DNA from: Butyrivibrio sp.
GTDB taxonomy: Bacteria; Bacillota; Clostridia; Lachnospirales; Lachnospiraceae
Reading direction: 5' to 3'
Length of the DNA stretch: 35,035 bases
Assembly: GCA_014799955.1 (NCBI GenBank)
Contig: JAAVHB010000108.1
Location: forward strand, 1 to 35,035
Position numbers and translations under genes: made by a program. Under the pieces are notes generated by a model. That model was given only the letters and a program-made list of their open reading frames with translations, did no database searches and was not told where the DNA came from. Positions 1-7,474 of the stretch are shown here, one piece after another (within the stretch, counting starts at the first letter, position 1; every line of letters begins with the position of its first letter).

Positions 1-84
1 ATTTTTAGAAATTTTCAGGGTTGTTTTACTGTTTGATTGTCAAGGTTCTTCTCTGTCTCCCTTCGTTTCCTCGAGCGACAGCTT
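1..84 (-). other. Start of a leftward transcript, rRNA-leader-like
   Basis: This stretch follows a near-consensus promoter and is transcribed leftward out of the window. It contains no plausible ORF. On the minus strand it has a hairpin-capable segment with CTGTC and GACAG arms (about 54-82), then ACCTTGACAATC. That string resembles the leader or spacer sequences found ahead of rRNA genes in clostridia. Together with the two upstream tRNA genes, this suggests an rRNA operon just outside the left edge. No rRNA sequence is in the window, so this is inference. Confidence 0.35.
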
Positions 85-88
85 ATTA

Positions 89-117
89 AATATAACACAC
101 ACAAAATCATTTGTCAA
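89..117 (-). promoter_or_regulatory. Strong sigma-A promoter, leftward
   Basis: On the minus strand TTGACA (117-112) is separated by exactly 17 bp from TATATT (94-89). The start would be near position 82. It lies downstream of tRNA-Ser(GGA) and drives whatever lies left of the window, possibly an rRNA operon. Confidence 0.7.
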
Positions 118-204
118 CAAGCTTTTTACATTTTTTTAGCATTTTTTACAAATCCCGCAAAAAGCACTTTGTTCAAATTTGTAATGCTCTGACTTCGTGT
201 GTAA

Positions 205-293
205 CGCAGAAGGAGGGATTTGAACCCTCGCGCCGCTATTAACGACCTGCACCCTTTCCAGGGGTGTCCCTTCAGCCTCTTGGGTACTTCTGC
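205..293 (-). tRNA. tRNA-Ser (anticodon GGA)
   Basis: The reverse complement folds as a class II (long variable arm) tRNA. The 7-bp acceptor stem is GCAGAAG with CTTCTGC and the discriminator is G. The anticodon stem CACCC/GGGTG encloses loop CTGGAAA, giving anticodon GGA. The T-arm GAGGGTTCAAATCCCTC is canonical. It reads UCC/UCU serine codons. No CCA is encoded. It is the second of two serine tRNAs transcribed leftward. Confidence 0.95.
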
Positions 294-377
294 AAAAGCA
301 CTCTGCCTGAATAAATTCAAGTATAATCTTTTATGAACGCGAACGAACCCGAGAAAATGCTCAAGCCGTATCGCATT

Positions 378-411
378 ATTAAAACCACTTCAAATATCAA
401 GTGGTTTTAAT
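378..411 (-). terminator. Inverted repeat between the tRNA genes, possible terminator
   Basis: A perfect 13-bp inverted repeat (378-390 and 399-411) has an 8-nt loop. It begins 4 bp past the 3' end of tRNA-Ser(UGA) in the direction of transcription. The distal arm contains TTTT, so it could be an intrinsic terminator or a processing hairpin. The symmetry also allows use on the plus strand. If it terminates fully, tRNA-Ser(GGA) needs its own promoter, and only a weak TATACT -10 box is visible there. Confidence 0.55.
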
Positions 412-414
412 TAG

Positions 415-500
415 CGGAGAGGATGGGATTCGAACCCATGCGCCCGTGAAGACAAACGGTTTTCAAGACCGCCCCGTTATGACCGCTTCGGTACCTCTCC
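415..500 (-). tRNA. tRNA-Ser (anticodon UGA)
   Basis: This class II serine tRNA on the minus strand has acceptor stem GGAGAGG/CCTCTCC with discriminator G. The anticodon loop is CTTGAAA, giving anticodon TGA. A long variable arm and T-arm ATGGGTTCGAATCCCAT follow. It reads UCA and wobble UCN codons. CCA is not encoded. It lies 35 bp downstream of its own -10 box and is the first tRNA of the pair. Confidence 0.95.
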
Positions 501-534
501 ATTATTATAGCCGCCTGTTTTGGCGACATTTGTT

Positions 535-563
535 ATTCTAGCAAAAGAAAAATAATATGTCAA
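535..563 (-). promoter_or_regulatory. Promoter of the tRNA-Ser pair
   Basis: On the minus strand TTGACA (563-558) is followed after exactly 17 bp by TAGAAT (540-535). It sits directly behind the ispD stop codon and immediately ahead of tRNA-Ser(UGA). The tRNA genes are therefore probably not simple read-through of the ispD operon. Confidence 0.75.
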
Positions 564-573
564 CACAATTTTA

Positions 574-1278
574 TCAGTTTGTCGAATTTTTTTGAAGAAA
601 ATTCGCAACCGTCAAAAGGTCCTCTTTCGTAGTTACTTTTATATTAGTATATGAAGCTTCGCAAAGATGAACCTTCCGCTCTCCGTATCTTTCCATGACC
701 GAGGCATCGTCCGTAACCGCGGTTCTGTCCGCATCACGCATCATGGAGTCATAAGCCGCCTTAAGTTCCGACGCGTCAAACACCTGCGGCGTCTGTACTA
801 TCCATACCCTGCCGCGGTCCGGCGTGTCGGCGACAAAGCCTTCAGAATCGGATACCTTGACGGTGTCCTTTGATAAAACCGCCGCAACGGACGCGTCATG
901 GCATCTGACGTCATCATATAACTTTTGCAGAATTCCGGGATTTATGCAAGGTCTTGCCCCGTCGTGAACAAAAACATATCCGTCCCCGTTCAACGCCTTA
1001 AGTCCGCTGTAAACCGATGCATACCTCTCCGCGCCTCCTGCCACGATATGCTTTACCTTTGTAAAACCGTACCGCTCCGCAATTTCAACGCGGCAATAAT
1101 CCGTATCTTCGTTTCGCGTCACAAGGATAATCCCGTCAATAAAGCCGCAGTCCTGAAAAGCCTTCAGGGAATAATACAAAAGAGGATAGCCGTTGACCTC
1201 GGCATACTGCTTAGGCATATCAAGCCCCATTCTTTTACCGTTTCCTCCGGCAAGAACAATGGCATAATTAAGCTTCAT
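574..1278 (-). CDS. ispD: 2-C-methyl-D-erythritol 4-phosphate cytidylyltransferase
   Basis: IspD is the cytosolic third enzyme of the MEP isoprenoid pathway. It transfers CMP from CTP to 2-C-methyl-D-erythritol 4-phosphate. The 234-residue product has the usual family length. The N-terminal nucleotide-binding loop LAGGNGKRMG (9-18) is followed by the conserved lysine in MPKQY, and the VHDGARPC motif lies near residue 105. The C-terminus NIKVTTKEDL is also typical. It is the last gene of the leftward tsaE-tsaB-rimI-rnz-tsaD cluster, starting 1 bp after the tsaD stop, so translational coupling is likely. IspF is not present in this window. Confidence 0.95.
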   Translation of the reverse strand: MKLNYAIVLAGGNGKRMGLDMPKQYAEVNGYPLLYYSLKAFQDCGFIDGIILVTRNEDTDYCRVEIAERYGFTKVKHIVAGGAERYASVYSGLKALNGDGYVFVHDGARPCINPGILQKLYDDVRCHDASVAAVLSKDTVKVSDSEGFVADTPDRGRVWIVQTPQVFDASELKAAYDSMMRDADRTAVTDDASVMERYGERKVHLCEASYTNIKVTTKEDLLTVANFLQKNSTN

Positions 1279-1279
1279 T

Positions 1280-2299
1280 TTACCGTTCTCCCAAACGCAG
1301 ATTGGGAACCGCGTTCAAATCCCAGCCCGCAAAATTCCCCGCAAGATATTCATAGTAAGCCGCCGCGCCTATCATGGCGGCATTATCCGTGCAAAAAACC
1401 GGCGACGGATGAAAAAATTCAATTCCGCTGTCGGCGCACGCCTCAGCCATCGCGCTTCGCAGCGCCGAATTTGATGCAACGCCTCCGGCTATGGCAAACT
1501 TGCCGAATTTGTATTCCCGCACCGCCTCCGCAGCGTGCGTCACAAGCACGTCAACAACGGCGTTCTGAAAAGAAGCCGCCAAATCCGCCCTGTTAATCTC
1601 GATATTTTTCATTTCACAGTGATTTATATAATTCAGTACGGCTGACTTCAGACCGCTGAAGCTGAAATCATACCGAGCGCCGTCTATCTTGGCACGGGGG
1701 AGCTCTACCGCGTGAGGATTTCCCTCCTTTGCCAGCCTGTCAATCTTCGGACCTCCGGGATAGCCCAGACCAATCGCTCGCGCGACCTTGTCAAACGCCT
1801 CACCCGCCGCGTCATCCCGCGTGCGCCCGAGAATCTCATAGCTGCCGTAATCCTTTACATTGACAAGGTGCGTGTGGCCGCCTGACACGACAAGGCATCC
1901 GAACGGAGGCTCAAGGCCCTGATTTTCTATAAAGTTCGCACATATATGCCCCTCTATATGATGCACGCCGATTAAGGGCTTATGAGCGGCAAATGCAAGT
2001 GCCTTTGCGTGAGCCACTCCAACCAGAAGCGCGCCGACCAGACCGGGTCCGTAGGTTACCGCAACCGCGTCTATATCATTAAGCTCAATATTCGCTTCTG
2101 CAAGAGCCTGCTCAACCACCTGGTTAATTTGCTCCATATGCTTTCTTGAAGCAAGCTCCGGCACAACTCCGCCGTAAAGCGTGTGCAAATCTATCTGCGA
2201 CGAAATAATATTGGACAAAACAGTGCGGCCGTTTCGCACAACCGCGGCGGCCGTTTCGTCACACGAGCTTTCTATGGCAAGTATCGTTACATCTTCCAT
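1280..2299 (-). CDS. tsaD: tRNA N6-threonylcarbamoyladenosine transferase subunit TsaD
   Basis: TsaD works with TsaB and TsaE to transfer the threonylcarbamoyl group from threonylcarbamoyl-AMP to A37 of ANN-decoding tRNAs. The N-terminus [13 protein letters not shown] is diagnostic of the ASKHA-fold family. The metal-binding histidines H114 and H118 are visible in [18 protein letters not shown] and the C-terminal CTDNAAMIG are also conserved. The 339-residue length is normal. tsaB and tsaE lie upstream in the same operon, so only TsaC/YwlC of the pathway is missing here. The start lies 3 bp after the preceding gene's stop. Confidence 0.96.
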   Translation of the reverse strand: MEDVTILAIESSCDETAAAVVRNGRTVLSNIISSQIDLHTLYGGVVPELASRKHMEQINQVVEQALAEANIELNDIDAVAVTYGPGLVGALLVGVAHAKALAFAAHKPLIGVHHIEGHICANFIENQGLEPPFGCLVVSGGHTHLVNVKDYGSYEILGRTRDDAAGEAFDKVARAIGLGYPGGPKIDRLAKEGNPHAVELPRAKIDGARYDFSFSGLKSAVLNYINHCEMKNIEINRADLAASFQNAVVDVLVTHAAEAVREYKFGKFAIAGGVASNSALRSAMAEACADSGIEFFHPSPVFCTDNAAMIGAAAYYEYLAGNFAGWDLNAVPNLRLGER

Positions 2300-2302
2300 T
2301 TA

Positions 2303-2896
2303 TCAATTCATTTCGACTCCGTCTGAAATCTCCCAGTACAGAATCTTCCAGCGGGAATCCGCATCCTTTCTCAAGGTATATTTTTGATATGTAATAACCA
2401 GATTTTTGCCTTTACGCACATAAAATTTTACCGTGACCATGGCATAACGGTCTCCCTGAAAAGTAACCGTATTAATCGTACTTCTTTTCTGGACTTCATA
2501 ATCGTTGATATATCTGCCCTCTTTTCTGTAGGCTTCTATTTCGCTGTTTAGATTGAGAAGATATGTTTCATAATCGTTTCCCGGTTTTGAAAGAAACTCC
2601 TCGTCATACAGCTCCCTTATATGCTGCGCAAGTCCCACTATCTGGTCCTTTGTCAGTTCTTCTTTGTACCAGAGCTTATTTATTTCGGCAAAATACTTCA
2701 TAACCTCGTAATAATCCGAGGGATAATTCAAATCCATATCACGGTTCAGCAATTCCGAAACAACCGAGCCGTCAGCCATTTTGTCGGTATTATCCACCGT
2801 TCTGTGGGACAGATACATATAATATGAAATCGCCAATACCGCCAATACCGTAAATATAAGCGGAGTTCTGAATTTGCCAAACCCTTTTGCTTTCAT
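2303..2896 (-). CDS. Membrane-anchored protein of unknown function
   Basis: This 197-residue protein has a basic N-terminus (KAKGFGKFR), then one hydrophobic segment at about residues 13-28 that would act as an uncleaved signal anchor. The rest, rich in charged residues and tyrosine, would face the cell exterior. The C-terminal half (DRYAMVTVKFYVRK, YQKYTLRKD, WKILYWEIS) looks like a small beta-rich domain. I do not recognise a function. Similar short anchored proteins occur at this position in Lachnospiraceae, but I cannot confirm a family name. It sits between rnz and tsaD in the operon and is preceded by a 36-nt dispersed hairpin element. Confidence 0.8.
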   Translation of the reverse strand: MKAKGFGKFRTPLIFTVLAVLAISYYMYLSHRTVDNTDKMADGSVVSELLNRDMDLNYPSDYYEVMKYFAEINKLWYKEELTKDQIVGLAQHIRELYDEEFLSKPGNDYETYLLNLNSEIEAYRKEGRYINDYEVQKRSTINTVTFQGDRYAMVTVKFYVRKGKNLVITYQKYTLRKDADSRWKILYWEISDGVEMN

Positions 2897-2917
2897 TCTC
2901 CTGTTCCTTTCATTGAT

Positions 2918-2953
2918 GCTGCGTTGTTTTTCAACGCATCAAGGTATACCCGA
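2918..2953 (-). repeat. 36-nt dispersed hairpin element, copy 1
   Basis: Reading leftward the element starts TCGGGTATACC and continues into a stem-loop. The arms are TGCGTTG and CAACGCA (2920-2926, 2932-2938) with a 5-nt loop. It lies between the rnz stop and the next gene's ribosome binding site. A second copy of identical length lies at 24705-24740. One stem position differs by a compensatory change, which suggests RNA-level function. Confidence 0.7.
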
Positions 2954-2955
2954 TT

Positions 2956-3864
2956 CTAATCCGTAAAGTCTATGGTTTTAACCCAGCCGTCTCTCGGCAT
3001 TTTTGTCCGGGGAAAAACCGCCCTCGCCCTGTCAAGATATTCGTCGGGCTTTACCATGGAGGGGCTGTAATGTGTAAGCCACAGCTCCTGCGCGTCCGCA
3101 TCCCTCGCCAAAGCCGCCGCCTCATATACGGTCATGTGTTTATATTCCCTTGCCTTACCTTCCTTGCCGTCCTCGCCGTACATACCCTCGCAGATAAACA
3201 AATCCGAACCCGCGGCATTTTCGGCAATCACCGGAACCGGACGCGAGTCCGTGCAGTAAGTGACCTTGATTCCCTTACGGGGCGGTCCAAGAACCATTTC
3301 GGGAGTGTACACATTGCCCCCGTCGGATACCGTTTCGCCCTTCTGAAGCCTGTTCCAGAACGGAAGCGGGATTCCGAGCCTTTTTGCCTCTTCTGCGTCA
3401 AATCTTCCCTGACGGCGTATTGATATGCTGTATCCGTAGCAGGTCACCTTGTGCTGCACCTTGAAGGCGTCGATAACGTATCCGTTCACCTCCACCGTTT
3501 CACGGCTCTCGGTCAGTTCCCGGAATTTTATTTTAAACGGAAGGTCCGGCGCAATAACGCGCAGCGAATTTACAACGCTCTCTACCCCCCTGGGTCCGAT
3601 TATCAGCAAATCCTCGGTGCGCTCAGCGTTTCCCATTGTAAGAAGAAATCCCGGCAGTCCAGCTATATGGTCCGCATGAAAATGCGTAAAGCAGATAATA
3701 TCCACGGGCTTAAAGCTCCAGCCCGCCTTTTTCATGGCTACCTGCGTGCCCTCACCGCAGTCGATAAGCAGCGAGCTTCCGTTGTATCTTGTTATCAGTG
3801 ATGTGGTCCACCTGCCGGGAAGCGGCATCATACCTCCGGTCCCAAGCAAACATAAATCAAGCAT
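2956..3864 (-). CDS. rnz: Ribonuclease Z (tRNA 3' endonuclease)
   Basis: RNase Z is a zinc-dependent metallo-beta-lactamase-fold endonuclease. It removes 3' trailers from tRNA precursors. The hallmark HxHxDH motif is seen as THFHADHIAGLPG at residues 60-70, and later conserved residues include CTDSRP and the C-terminal LTHYSPSM histidine. The 302-residue length fits the short bacterial form. The tRNA-Ser genes at the end of this operon lack encoded CCA, so their 3' ends need this type of processing. It starts 11 bp after the preceding small gene. Confidence 0.95.
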   Translation of the reverse strand: MLDLCLLGTGGMMPLPGRWTTSLITRYNGSSLLIDCGEGTQVAMKKAGWSFKPVDIICFTHFHADHIAGLPGFLLTMGNAERTEDLLIIGPRGVESVVNSLRVIAPDLPFKIKFRELTESRETVEVNGYVIDAFKVQHKVTCYGYSISIRRQGRFDAEEAKRLGIPLPFWNRLQKGETVSDGGNVYTPEMVLGPPRKGIKVTYCTDSRPVPVIAENAAGSDLFICEGMYGEDGKEGKAREYKHMTVYEAAALARDADAQELWLTHYSPSMVKPDEYLDRARAVFPRTKMPRDGWVKTIDFTD

Positions 3865-3875
3865 TCTGTCCTCTT

Positions 3876-4118
3876 TCAGACGAGCTCAGTTCTCTCCTCA
3901 ATCTCGACAGGAATCCTGAAGTTTTCCACTATCCTGTCGTAGCACTGCTCACACAAGTCAAAGGTGTGCTGCTCGCCGTCCTTATTTGAAAAGTACCCCC
4001 AGTCCGCGCGAAAGCTCAGCGCCCCTGAGGTAATTATATTGCCCGAATGGGCGATTCTGCGTCCGCAGCCGTTGCACAGCACAGCCTTAAGCTGTCCGTT
4101 GTTATCATACTGTTTCAT
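3876..4118 (-). CDS. Small protein with two CxxC pairs
   Basis: This 80-residue protein of unknown function has two cysteine pairs (CNGC near residue 15 and CEQC near residue 58). The arrangement suggests a zinc ribbon. I chose the ATG at 4118 because AGAGGA sits 6 bp upstream. That motif abuts the alternative ATG at 4124 with no spacing. The C-terminus is acidic (EIEERTE). It lies between rimI and rnz in the same leftward operon. Confidence 0.7.
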   Translation of the reverse strand: MKQYDNNGQLKAVLCNGCGRRIAHSGNIITSGALSFRADWGYFSNKDGEQHTFDLCEQCYDRIVENFRIPVEIEERTELV

Positions 4119-4187
4119 ATACATTCCTCTTTTCGTTGAAGTCCCTACTTAATTATAAATTTCTCCGAACGTATATGATAGTGGATT

Positions 4188-4646
4188 TTACTGTAATTTT
4201 TTTGCCATTAAAAGGGCATCCTCAGACGGTTTTTGATAAAAATTTTTTCTGAGTCCGATTTTTTCAAATCCGTTCCGCTCATAAAGCCTTTGCGCTCCGA
4301 CATTGCTCTGCCTTACCTCAAGATAAAGCGTGCCGACACCGCGCCGCGCAAGAAGCAGAAAAACCTGTTTCATCATCTCATTGGCTATCCCCAACCGCCT
4401 GTAGTCCGGCTCCACCGCTATATTCGTTATATCGGCACCGTCCAGCGAAACTATACAGCCTATATATCCGACTATACGGCCGTCATGCTCCGCCACTATA
4501 AATATGTAATCGTCATTGTCTACCGTATCTCTGAACGCTTTCTCGCTCCACGGCTGAGAAAAAACCCTTTTTTCAAGCTCCGCCGCAGGAGCCGTGTCCC
4601 GATTCTCCATAAGTCTGATTGTAACGGTAAAATCCTGCCTACTCAT
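4188..4646 (-). CDS. rimI: Ribosomal-protein-alanine N-acetyltransferase
   Basis: This GNAT-fold enzyme uses acetyl-CoA to acetylate protein N-termini, classically ribosomal protein S18. The acetyl-CoA loop is visible as RRLGIANEMM, and SNVGAQRLYERNGFEKIG is the typical C-terminal motif. I start it at the ATG at 4646, giving 152 residues. GGAAAGG lies at correct spacing and the gene overlaps the tsaB stop by 8 bp. A GTG at 4670 in the same frame would give a longer overlap and has a poorer site. The tsaE-tsaB-rimI order is a common Firmicutes arrangement. Substrate assignment rests on context. Confidence 0.88.
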   Translation of the reverse strand: MSRQDFTVTIRLMENRDTAPAAELEKRVFSQPWSEKAFRDTVDNDDYIFIVAEHDGRIVGYIGCIVSLDGADITNIAVEPDYRRLGIANEMMKQVFLLLARRGVGTLYLEVRQSNVGAQRLYERNGFEKIGLRKNFYQKPSEDALLMAKKLQ

Positions 4647-5346
4647 GCGCAAGCCTTTCCGCGCGCTCACGCTCCGCCTGCGATACCCTGAGATAATCCG
4701 GCAGATGTTCCGCCGCCGTTACGGTTTTACCCGACGCAAAATATTCCGCGCCCAGCAACGCCACGCTTGATGCCCTCTGCCTGTTTATTCCCGCGGGAGC
4801 AAATTCATGCAAAAAACCCGCTTTTTTGTCTATAAACTCTCTGAAAACAGGAATCCCGTCCCCGATAAAAACGGTGCGCCTGCGGATTCCTTCAAGCTTC
4901 TCAATAAGCTCCTCTATAGCCATTGCGGATGAGGGCATATGAACCGAAAGCTTTCCCTCATCAAAAGAATAAATTCCCGTGTACACCTGAGAGCGCCTCG
5001 CGTCCATAATCGGACATATCAGCATATCGGTGCCGTACATATTATACGCCATCGCGTCAAGCGTAGGCACATGAATAAGCGGTATTTTAAGCGCCTGCCC
5101 AAGTCCTTTAGCGGTAGCCGAGCCGATACGCAGCCCCGTAAAGGAACCCGGCCCTCCCGAAACCGCTATCGCGTCAAAGCTCTCCGGCTCCGCCTCCGCC
5201 ATTTTGCACACCTCGTCTATCATAGGCAGCAAGGTCTGCGAATGTGTTTTTTTATGATTCACGGTATACTCCGCGGTTATAATATCGTCCGTCAGTATCG
5301 CCACAGACGCCACTAACGACGACGCCTCTATAGCCAAAATTCTCAT
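4639..5346 (-). CDS. tsaB: tRNA t6A biosynthesis protein TsaB
   Basis: TsaB is the non-catalytic partner that dimerises with TsaD in the t6A37 tRNA-modification complex. The N-terminus RILAIEASS and the motif SGGPGSFTGLRIG are characteristic of this ASKHA-fold family. The metal-binding histidines of TsaD are absent, as expected. I use the ATG at 5346 (235 residues) because GGAG is about 10 bp upstream. The in-frame TTG at 5355 almost touches that site. The gene follows tsaE by one base and overlaps rimI, indicating tight translational coupling. Confidence 0.93.
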   Translation of the reverse strand: MRILAIEASSLVASVAILTDDIITAEYTVNHKKTHSQTLLPMIDEVCKMAEAEPESFDAIAVSGGPGSFTGLRIGSATAKGLGQALKIPLIHVPTLDAMAYNMYGTDMLICPIMDARRSQVYTGIYSFDEGKLSVHMPSSAMAIEELIEKLEGIRRRTVFIGDGIPVFREFIDKKAGFLHEFAPAGINRQRASSVALLGAEYFASGKTVTAAEHLPDYLRVSQAERERAERLAHE

Positions 5347-5347
5347 T

Positions 5348-5782
5348 TCACTCAAGCTCCAAACCCCGTATGCTTATCCGCCTGTAGTCAAATCCCTTGG
5401 AATTGTCCTTTGCGATATTTACATAAATTGTATTTTCCGGCAGCAGCTCCTCTATCAGACTGCCCCACTCGACAAGGCATACGCCGTCGCCGTAGAAATA
5501 TTCCTCATATCCCAAATCGTCCATATCCCATGGTTCATCAATACGGTACACGTCAAAATGATACAGCATAAGCCTGCCGCCGCCGTACTCCTGTATAAGC
5601 GTGAAGGTCGGACTGCATACCGGCTCGTCGATTCCGAGTCCATCCGCGATTCCCTGTGCGAAAACCGTCTTTCCGGCTCCCAAATCCCCGACAAGGCAGA
5701 TAACCGCTCCCGGCTCAAGATCCTGTGCCACCCGCCGTCCCGCGGCGTGTGTTTCCTCAGGCGAAAAAGTATCTATTTCCAT
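5348..5782 (-). CDS. tsaE: tRNA t6A biosynthesis ATPase TsaE
   Basis: TsaE is a small P-loop ATPase that binds the TsaB-TsaD complex and permits multiple turnover of t6A synthesis. The Walker A loop GDLGAGKT is at residues 32-39. SPTFTLIQEY and HFDVYRI are the usual downstream signatures. The 144-residue length is typical. Its ATG directly abuts the stop codon of the upstream YcxB-like gene, and no strong ribosome binding site is visible, so it may depend on coupling. Confidence 0.95.
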   Translation of the reverse strand: MEIDTFSPEETHAAGRRVAQDLEPGAVICLVGDLGAGKTVFAQGIADGLGIDEPVCSPTFTLIQEYGGGRLMLYHFDVYRIDEPWDMDDLGYEEYFYGDGVCLVEWGSLIEELLPENTIYVNIAKDNSKGFDYRRISIRGLELE

Positions 5783-6286
5783 TTACTCTGTCTTCTTTCT
5801 TACATGGCATCTCTCACCCATATGCTCACGCATTATATCCACAAGGGCATCGTAATTTTTGATGCAACGAACCGGCCATATAAAAGCGTTCACGGCGTTT
5901 GCGTACAGGACAATCTGACTGCCGTACCTTACCGCCTTCCACATATCCTCCCATGCCGCCTCGGCGTTTGCCTCACCCTGAGAAATTTTTATGCCTTCGC
6001 TGTCAACGGTATAATGCAGGGTATTTTTGAAGGCGTCGGTTCTTTTAATCTGCTTGCGCGCTTTAAAATAAAGCATCACGGGATTTATAACCGTATACAG
6101 AGCCGCCAGAAGTATCATAAGCGCCGAATAGGCGTACTCCACATCGCCCCATGTGTATACGGTAACTCCTATTACCACAAAGCTGAATATAACCCAGATT
6201 ATGCCTGTGACCTTTCTGTATATATTGTTCAAAAGAAATTTGTACATATCCTTAACTTCTATATCTACGTCAAAACTTACTTCCAT
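5783..6286 (-). CDS. YcxB-like membrane protein
   Basis: This 167-residue protein has a short cytoplasmic start, two closely spaced hydrophobic helices (about 28-44 and 51-70), and a C-terminal soluble domain. That domain includes YTVDSEGIKISQGEANAE and AWEDMWKAVRYGSQIVLY, which match the YcxB-like pattern of a PH-type fold. The family's function is unknown. It is the first gene of the leftward operon and has a good promoter (TTGATT-17-TATAAT) and an AAGGAGAG ribosome binding site. Its link to t6A synthesis appears to be position only. Confidence 0.8.
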   Translation of the reverse strand: MEVSFDVDIEVKDMYKFLLNNIYRKVTGIIWVIFSFVVIGVTVYTWGDVEYAYSALMILLAALYTVINPVMLYFKARKQIKRTDAFKNTLHYTVDSEGIKISQGEANAEAAWEDMWKAVRYGSQIVLYANAVNAFIWPVRCIKNYDALVDIMREHMGERCHVRKKTE

Positions 6287-6344
6287 AATGCTCTCCTTAG
6301 TGCGTCCCTTGGCATATCAAAAGCGGACAAATTATTACTTTTAA

Positions 6345-6373
6345 ATTATAATCTATAATCCGCAACTAATCAA
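6345..6373 (-). promoter_or_regulatory. Promoter of the ycxB-like/tsaE-to-ispD operon
   Basis: On the minus strand TTGATT (6373-6368) is followed after 17 bp by TATAAT (6350-6345), about 60 bp ahead of the YcxB-like start. No terminator was seen between here and ispD, so it probably drives nine genes. Confidence 0.7.
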
Positions 6374-6428
6374 GGCATAAAAAATTTTTGAGATAAAACG
6401 GATTTTACTATCCTTTTCAAAAAAAATA

Positions 6429-6478
6429 TGGTAGAATATTAAAAATTAACGAGGTTTTTCACGAACCTTAATTTTTTT
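6429..6478 (+). promoter_or_regulatory. Extended -10 promoter followed by leader hairpin
   Basis: TGG-TAGAAT (6429-6437) is an extended -10 element without a clear -35. Starting about 5 bp later, AAAATTA (6442-6448) can pair with TAATTTT (6469-6475) and AGGTT (6452-6456) with AACCT (6464-6468). The 12-bp hairpin is followed by T residues and then the GGAGGAA ribosome binding site. It could attenuate or stabilise the mRNA of the downstream repeat protein. Confidence 0.5.
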
Positions 6479-6490
6479 CGGAGGAAGCAT

Positions 6491-7234
6491 ATGGATAACA
6501 ATAACCAGAATAACGACTACGGCAGTTACAGCGGCAAGAGCTATGACGCTCCCGATATTTCCGATAGGGGCGAAAACCAAAATAACGGCAGATACAATAA
6601 CGGCTACGACAGCAATCCAAACGGCGGCTATAACAGCGGCCACGATAACGGTCAGAACGGCGGCTATAACAACGGCTACGATAACGGTCAGAACGGCGGC
6701 TATAGCAACGGCTACGGCACCAGCCAGAACGGCGGCTATGACAACGGCTACGGAAATAACCAGAACGGCGGCTATGACAACGGCTACGGAAATAACCAGA
6801 ACGGCAGCTATGACAACGACTACGGAAATAACCAGAACAGCGGCTATAATGACGGCTATAACAATTATACATATAACAATAATGGGTACAACAACGGTTA
6901 TAATATGAACGGCAGCTATAACAACGGCTACAACAGTCAGCCGCAGGGCAACAAGGGAATGGCTATTGCCTCCCTCGTTATGGGCATCCTCGCTCTCCCG
7001 TTAGGCTACTGTACCGGATTTATGGGAATAATTCTCGGGCTTGCCGCGATTCTGCTCGGCGCCTTCAGCAAGGGCAAAGCGGCGCGCCGTCCCGGACTGT
7101 CAATCGGCGGAATCATTACCGGAGCTATCGGTCTTGTTATAGGTATAATTATGCTCTCGCTCGCAATCTACCTCATGACCAATCCCGATTTCATGGAACA
7201 GTACAAGGACCTTTTGGAGTTTTATAGCAAATAA
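6491..7234 (+). CDS. Asn/Gly/Tyr-repeat protein with DUF4190-like membrane domain
   Basis: The 247-residue product has two parts. Residues 1 to about 150 are low complexity, almost only N, G, Y, D, Q and S, including six copies of a 12-residue unit like NGQNGGYDNGYG. Residues about 156-230 contain two hydrophobic helices separated by a short basic stretch (SKGKAARRPG), the layout of DUF4190. The hydrophilic part is probably an unstructured, aromatic-rich cytoplasmic domain, but topology is uncertain. A strong GGAGGAA site lies 6 bp upstream. Its function is unknown. It is flanked by its own promoter and terminator, so it is monocistronic. Confidence 0.85.
   Translation: MDNNNQNNDYGSYSGKSYDAPDISDRGENQNNGRYNNGYDSNPNGGYNSGHDNGQNGGYNNGYDNGQNGGYSNGYGTSQNGGYDNGYGNNQNGGYDNGYGNNQNGSYDNDYGNNQNSGYNDGYNNYTYNNNGYNNGYNMNGSYNNGYNSQPQGNKGMAIASLVMGILALPLGYCTGFMGIILGLAAILLGAFSKGKAARRPGLSIGGIITGAIGLVIGIIMLSLAIYLMTNPDFMEQYKDLLEFYSK
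6647..6862 (+). repeat. Six tandem 36-bp coding repeats
   Basis: Six in-frame copies of a 36-bp unit encode 12-residue repeats with consensus (N/T)(G/N)QNGGY(D/N)NGY(G/D). Copies differ by a few bases, and the last two are the most diverged (QNGSYDNDYG, QNSGYNDGYN). Copy number may vary between strains through slippage. Confidence 0.85.
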
Positions 7235-7279
7235 ACCGTAACCGGGCATCTGTCAGAAGTTATGTACAATTATAAAATG

Positions 7280-7309
7280 AAGGCGGCATCAGTCGATGCC
7301 GCCTTTTTT
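7280..7309 (+). terminator. Terminator of the DUF4190-like gene
   Basis: GGCGGCATC (7282-7290) pairs perfectly with GATGCCGCC (7295-7303) around a 4-nt loop, with flanking A-T pairs and a run of T to 7309. It lies about 45 bp after the stop codon. Confidence 0.9.
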
Positions 7310-7423
7310 GCGTTCGCAAACCGTTACTCCCTCTATAAAATCCGAATCACTGCCGAATATTCTGCACTTAAAAAACGCCGTCAGCCATCCGTGTCCTCAA
7401 ATCAACCGACCGTCGCAAAACCG

Positions 7424-7452
7424 TTGAAACAGCCCATCATTTTTCATATAAT
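7424..7452 (+). promoter_or_regulatory. Near-consensus sigma-A promoter
   Basis: TTGAAA (7424-7429) is separated by exactly 17 bp from TATAAT (7447-7452). GGGAGG (7463-7468) and an ATG at 7475 follow at ideal spacing. This is one of the best promoters in the window, yet only a seven-codon ORF and a small broken membrane ORF lie downstream before a terminator. Confidence 0.75.
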
Positions 7453-7474
7453 AACCTCATCAGGGAGGTAAATT

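Noticed and set aside
126-320. 64-codon minus-strand ORF
   Set aside because: It overlaps tRNA-Ser(GGA) fully and has no ribosome binding site.
925-1596. 223-codon plus-strand ORF
   Set aside because: It is antisense to ispD and tsaD, both clear genes with diagnostic motifs.
6468-6872. 134-codon Ser/Arg/Cys-rich antisense ORF
   Set aside because: It is the mirror of the in-frame coding repeats on the plus strand. Its low-complexity repeats follow from that, not from selection.
7262-7471. 69-codon plus-strand ORF after the DUF4190-like gene
   Set aside because: It runs through an intrinsic terminator and the next promoter, with no proper start signal.
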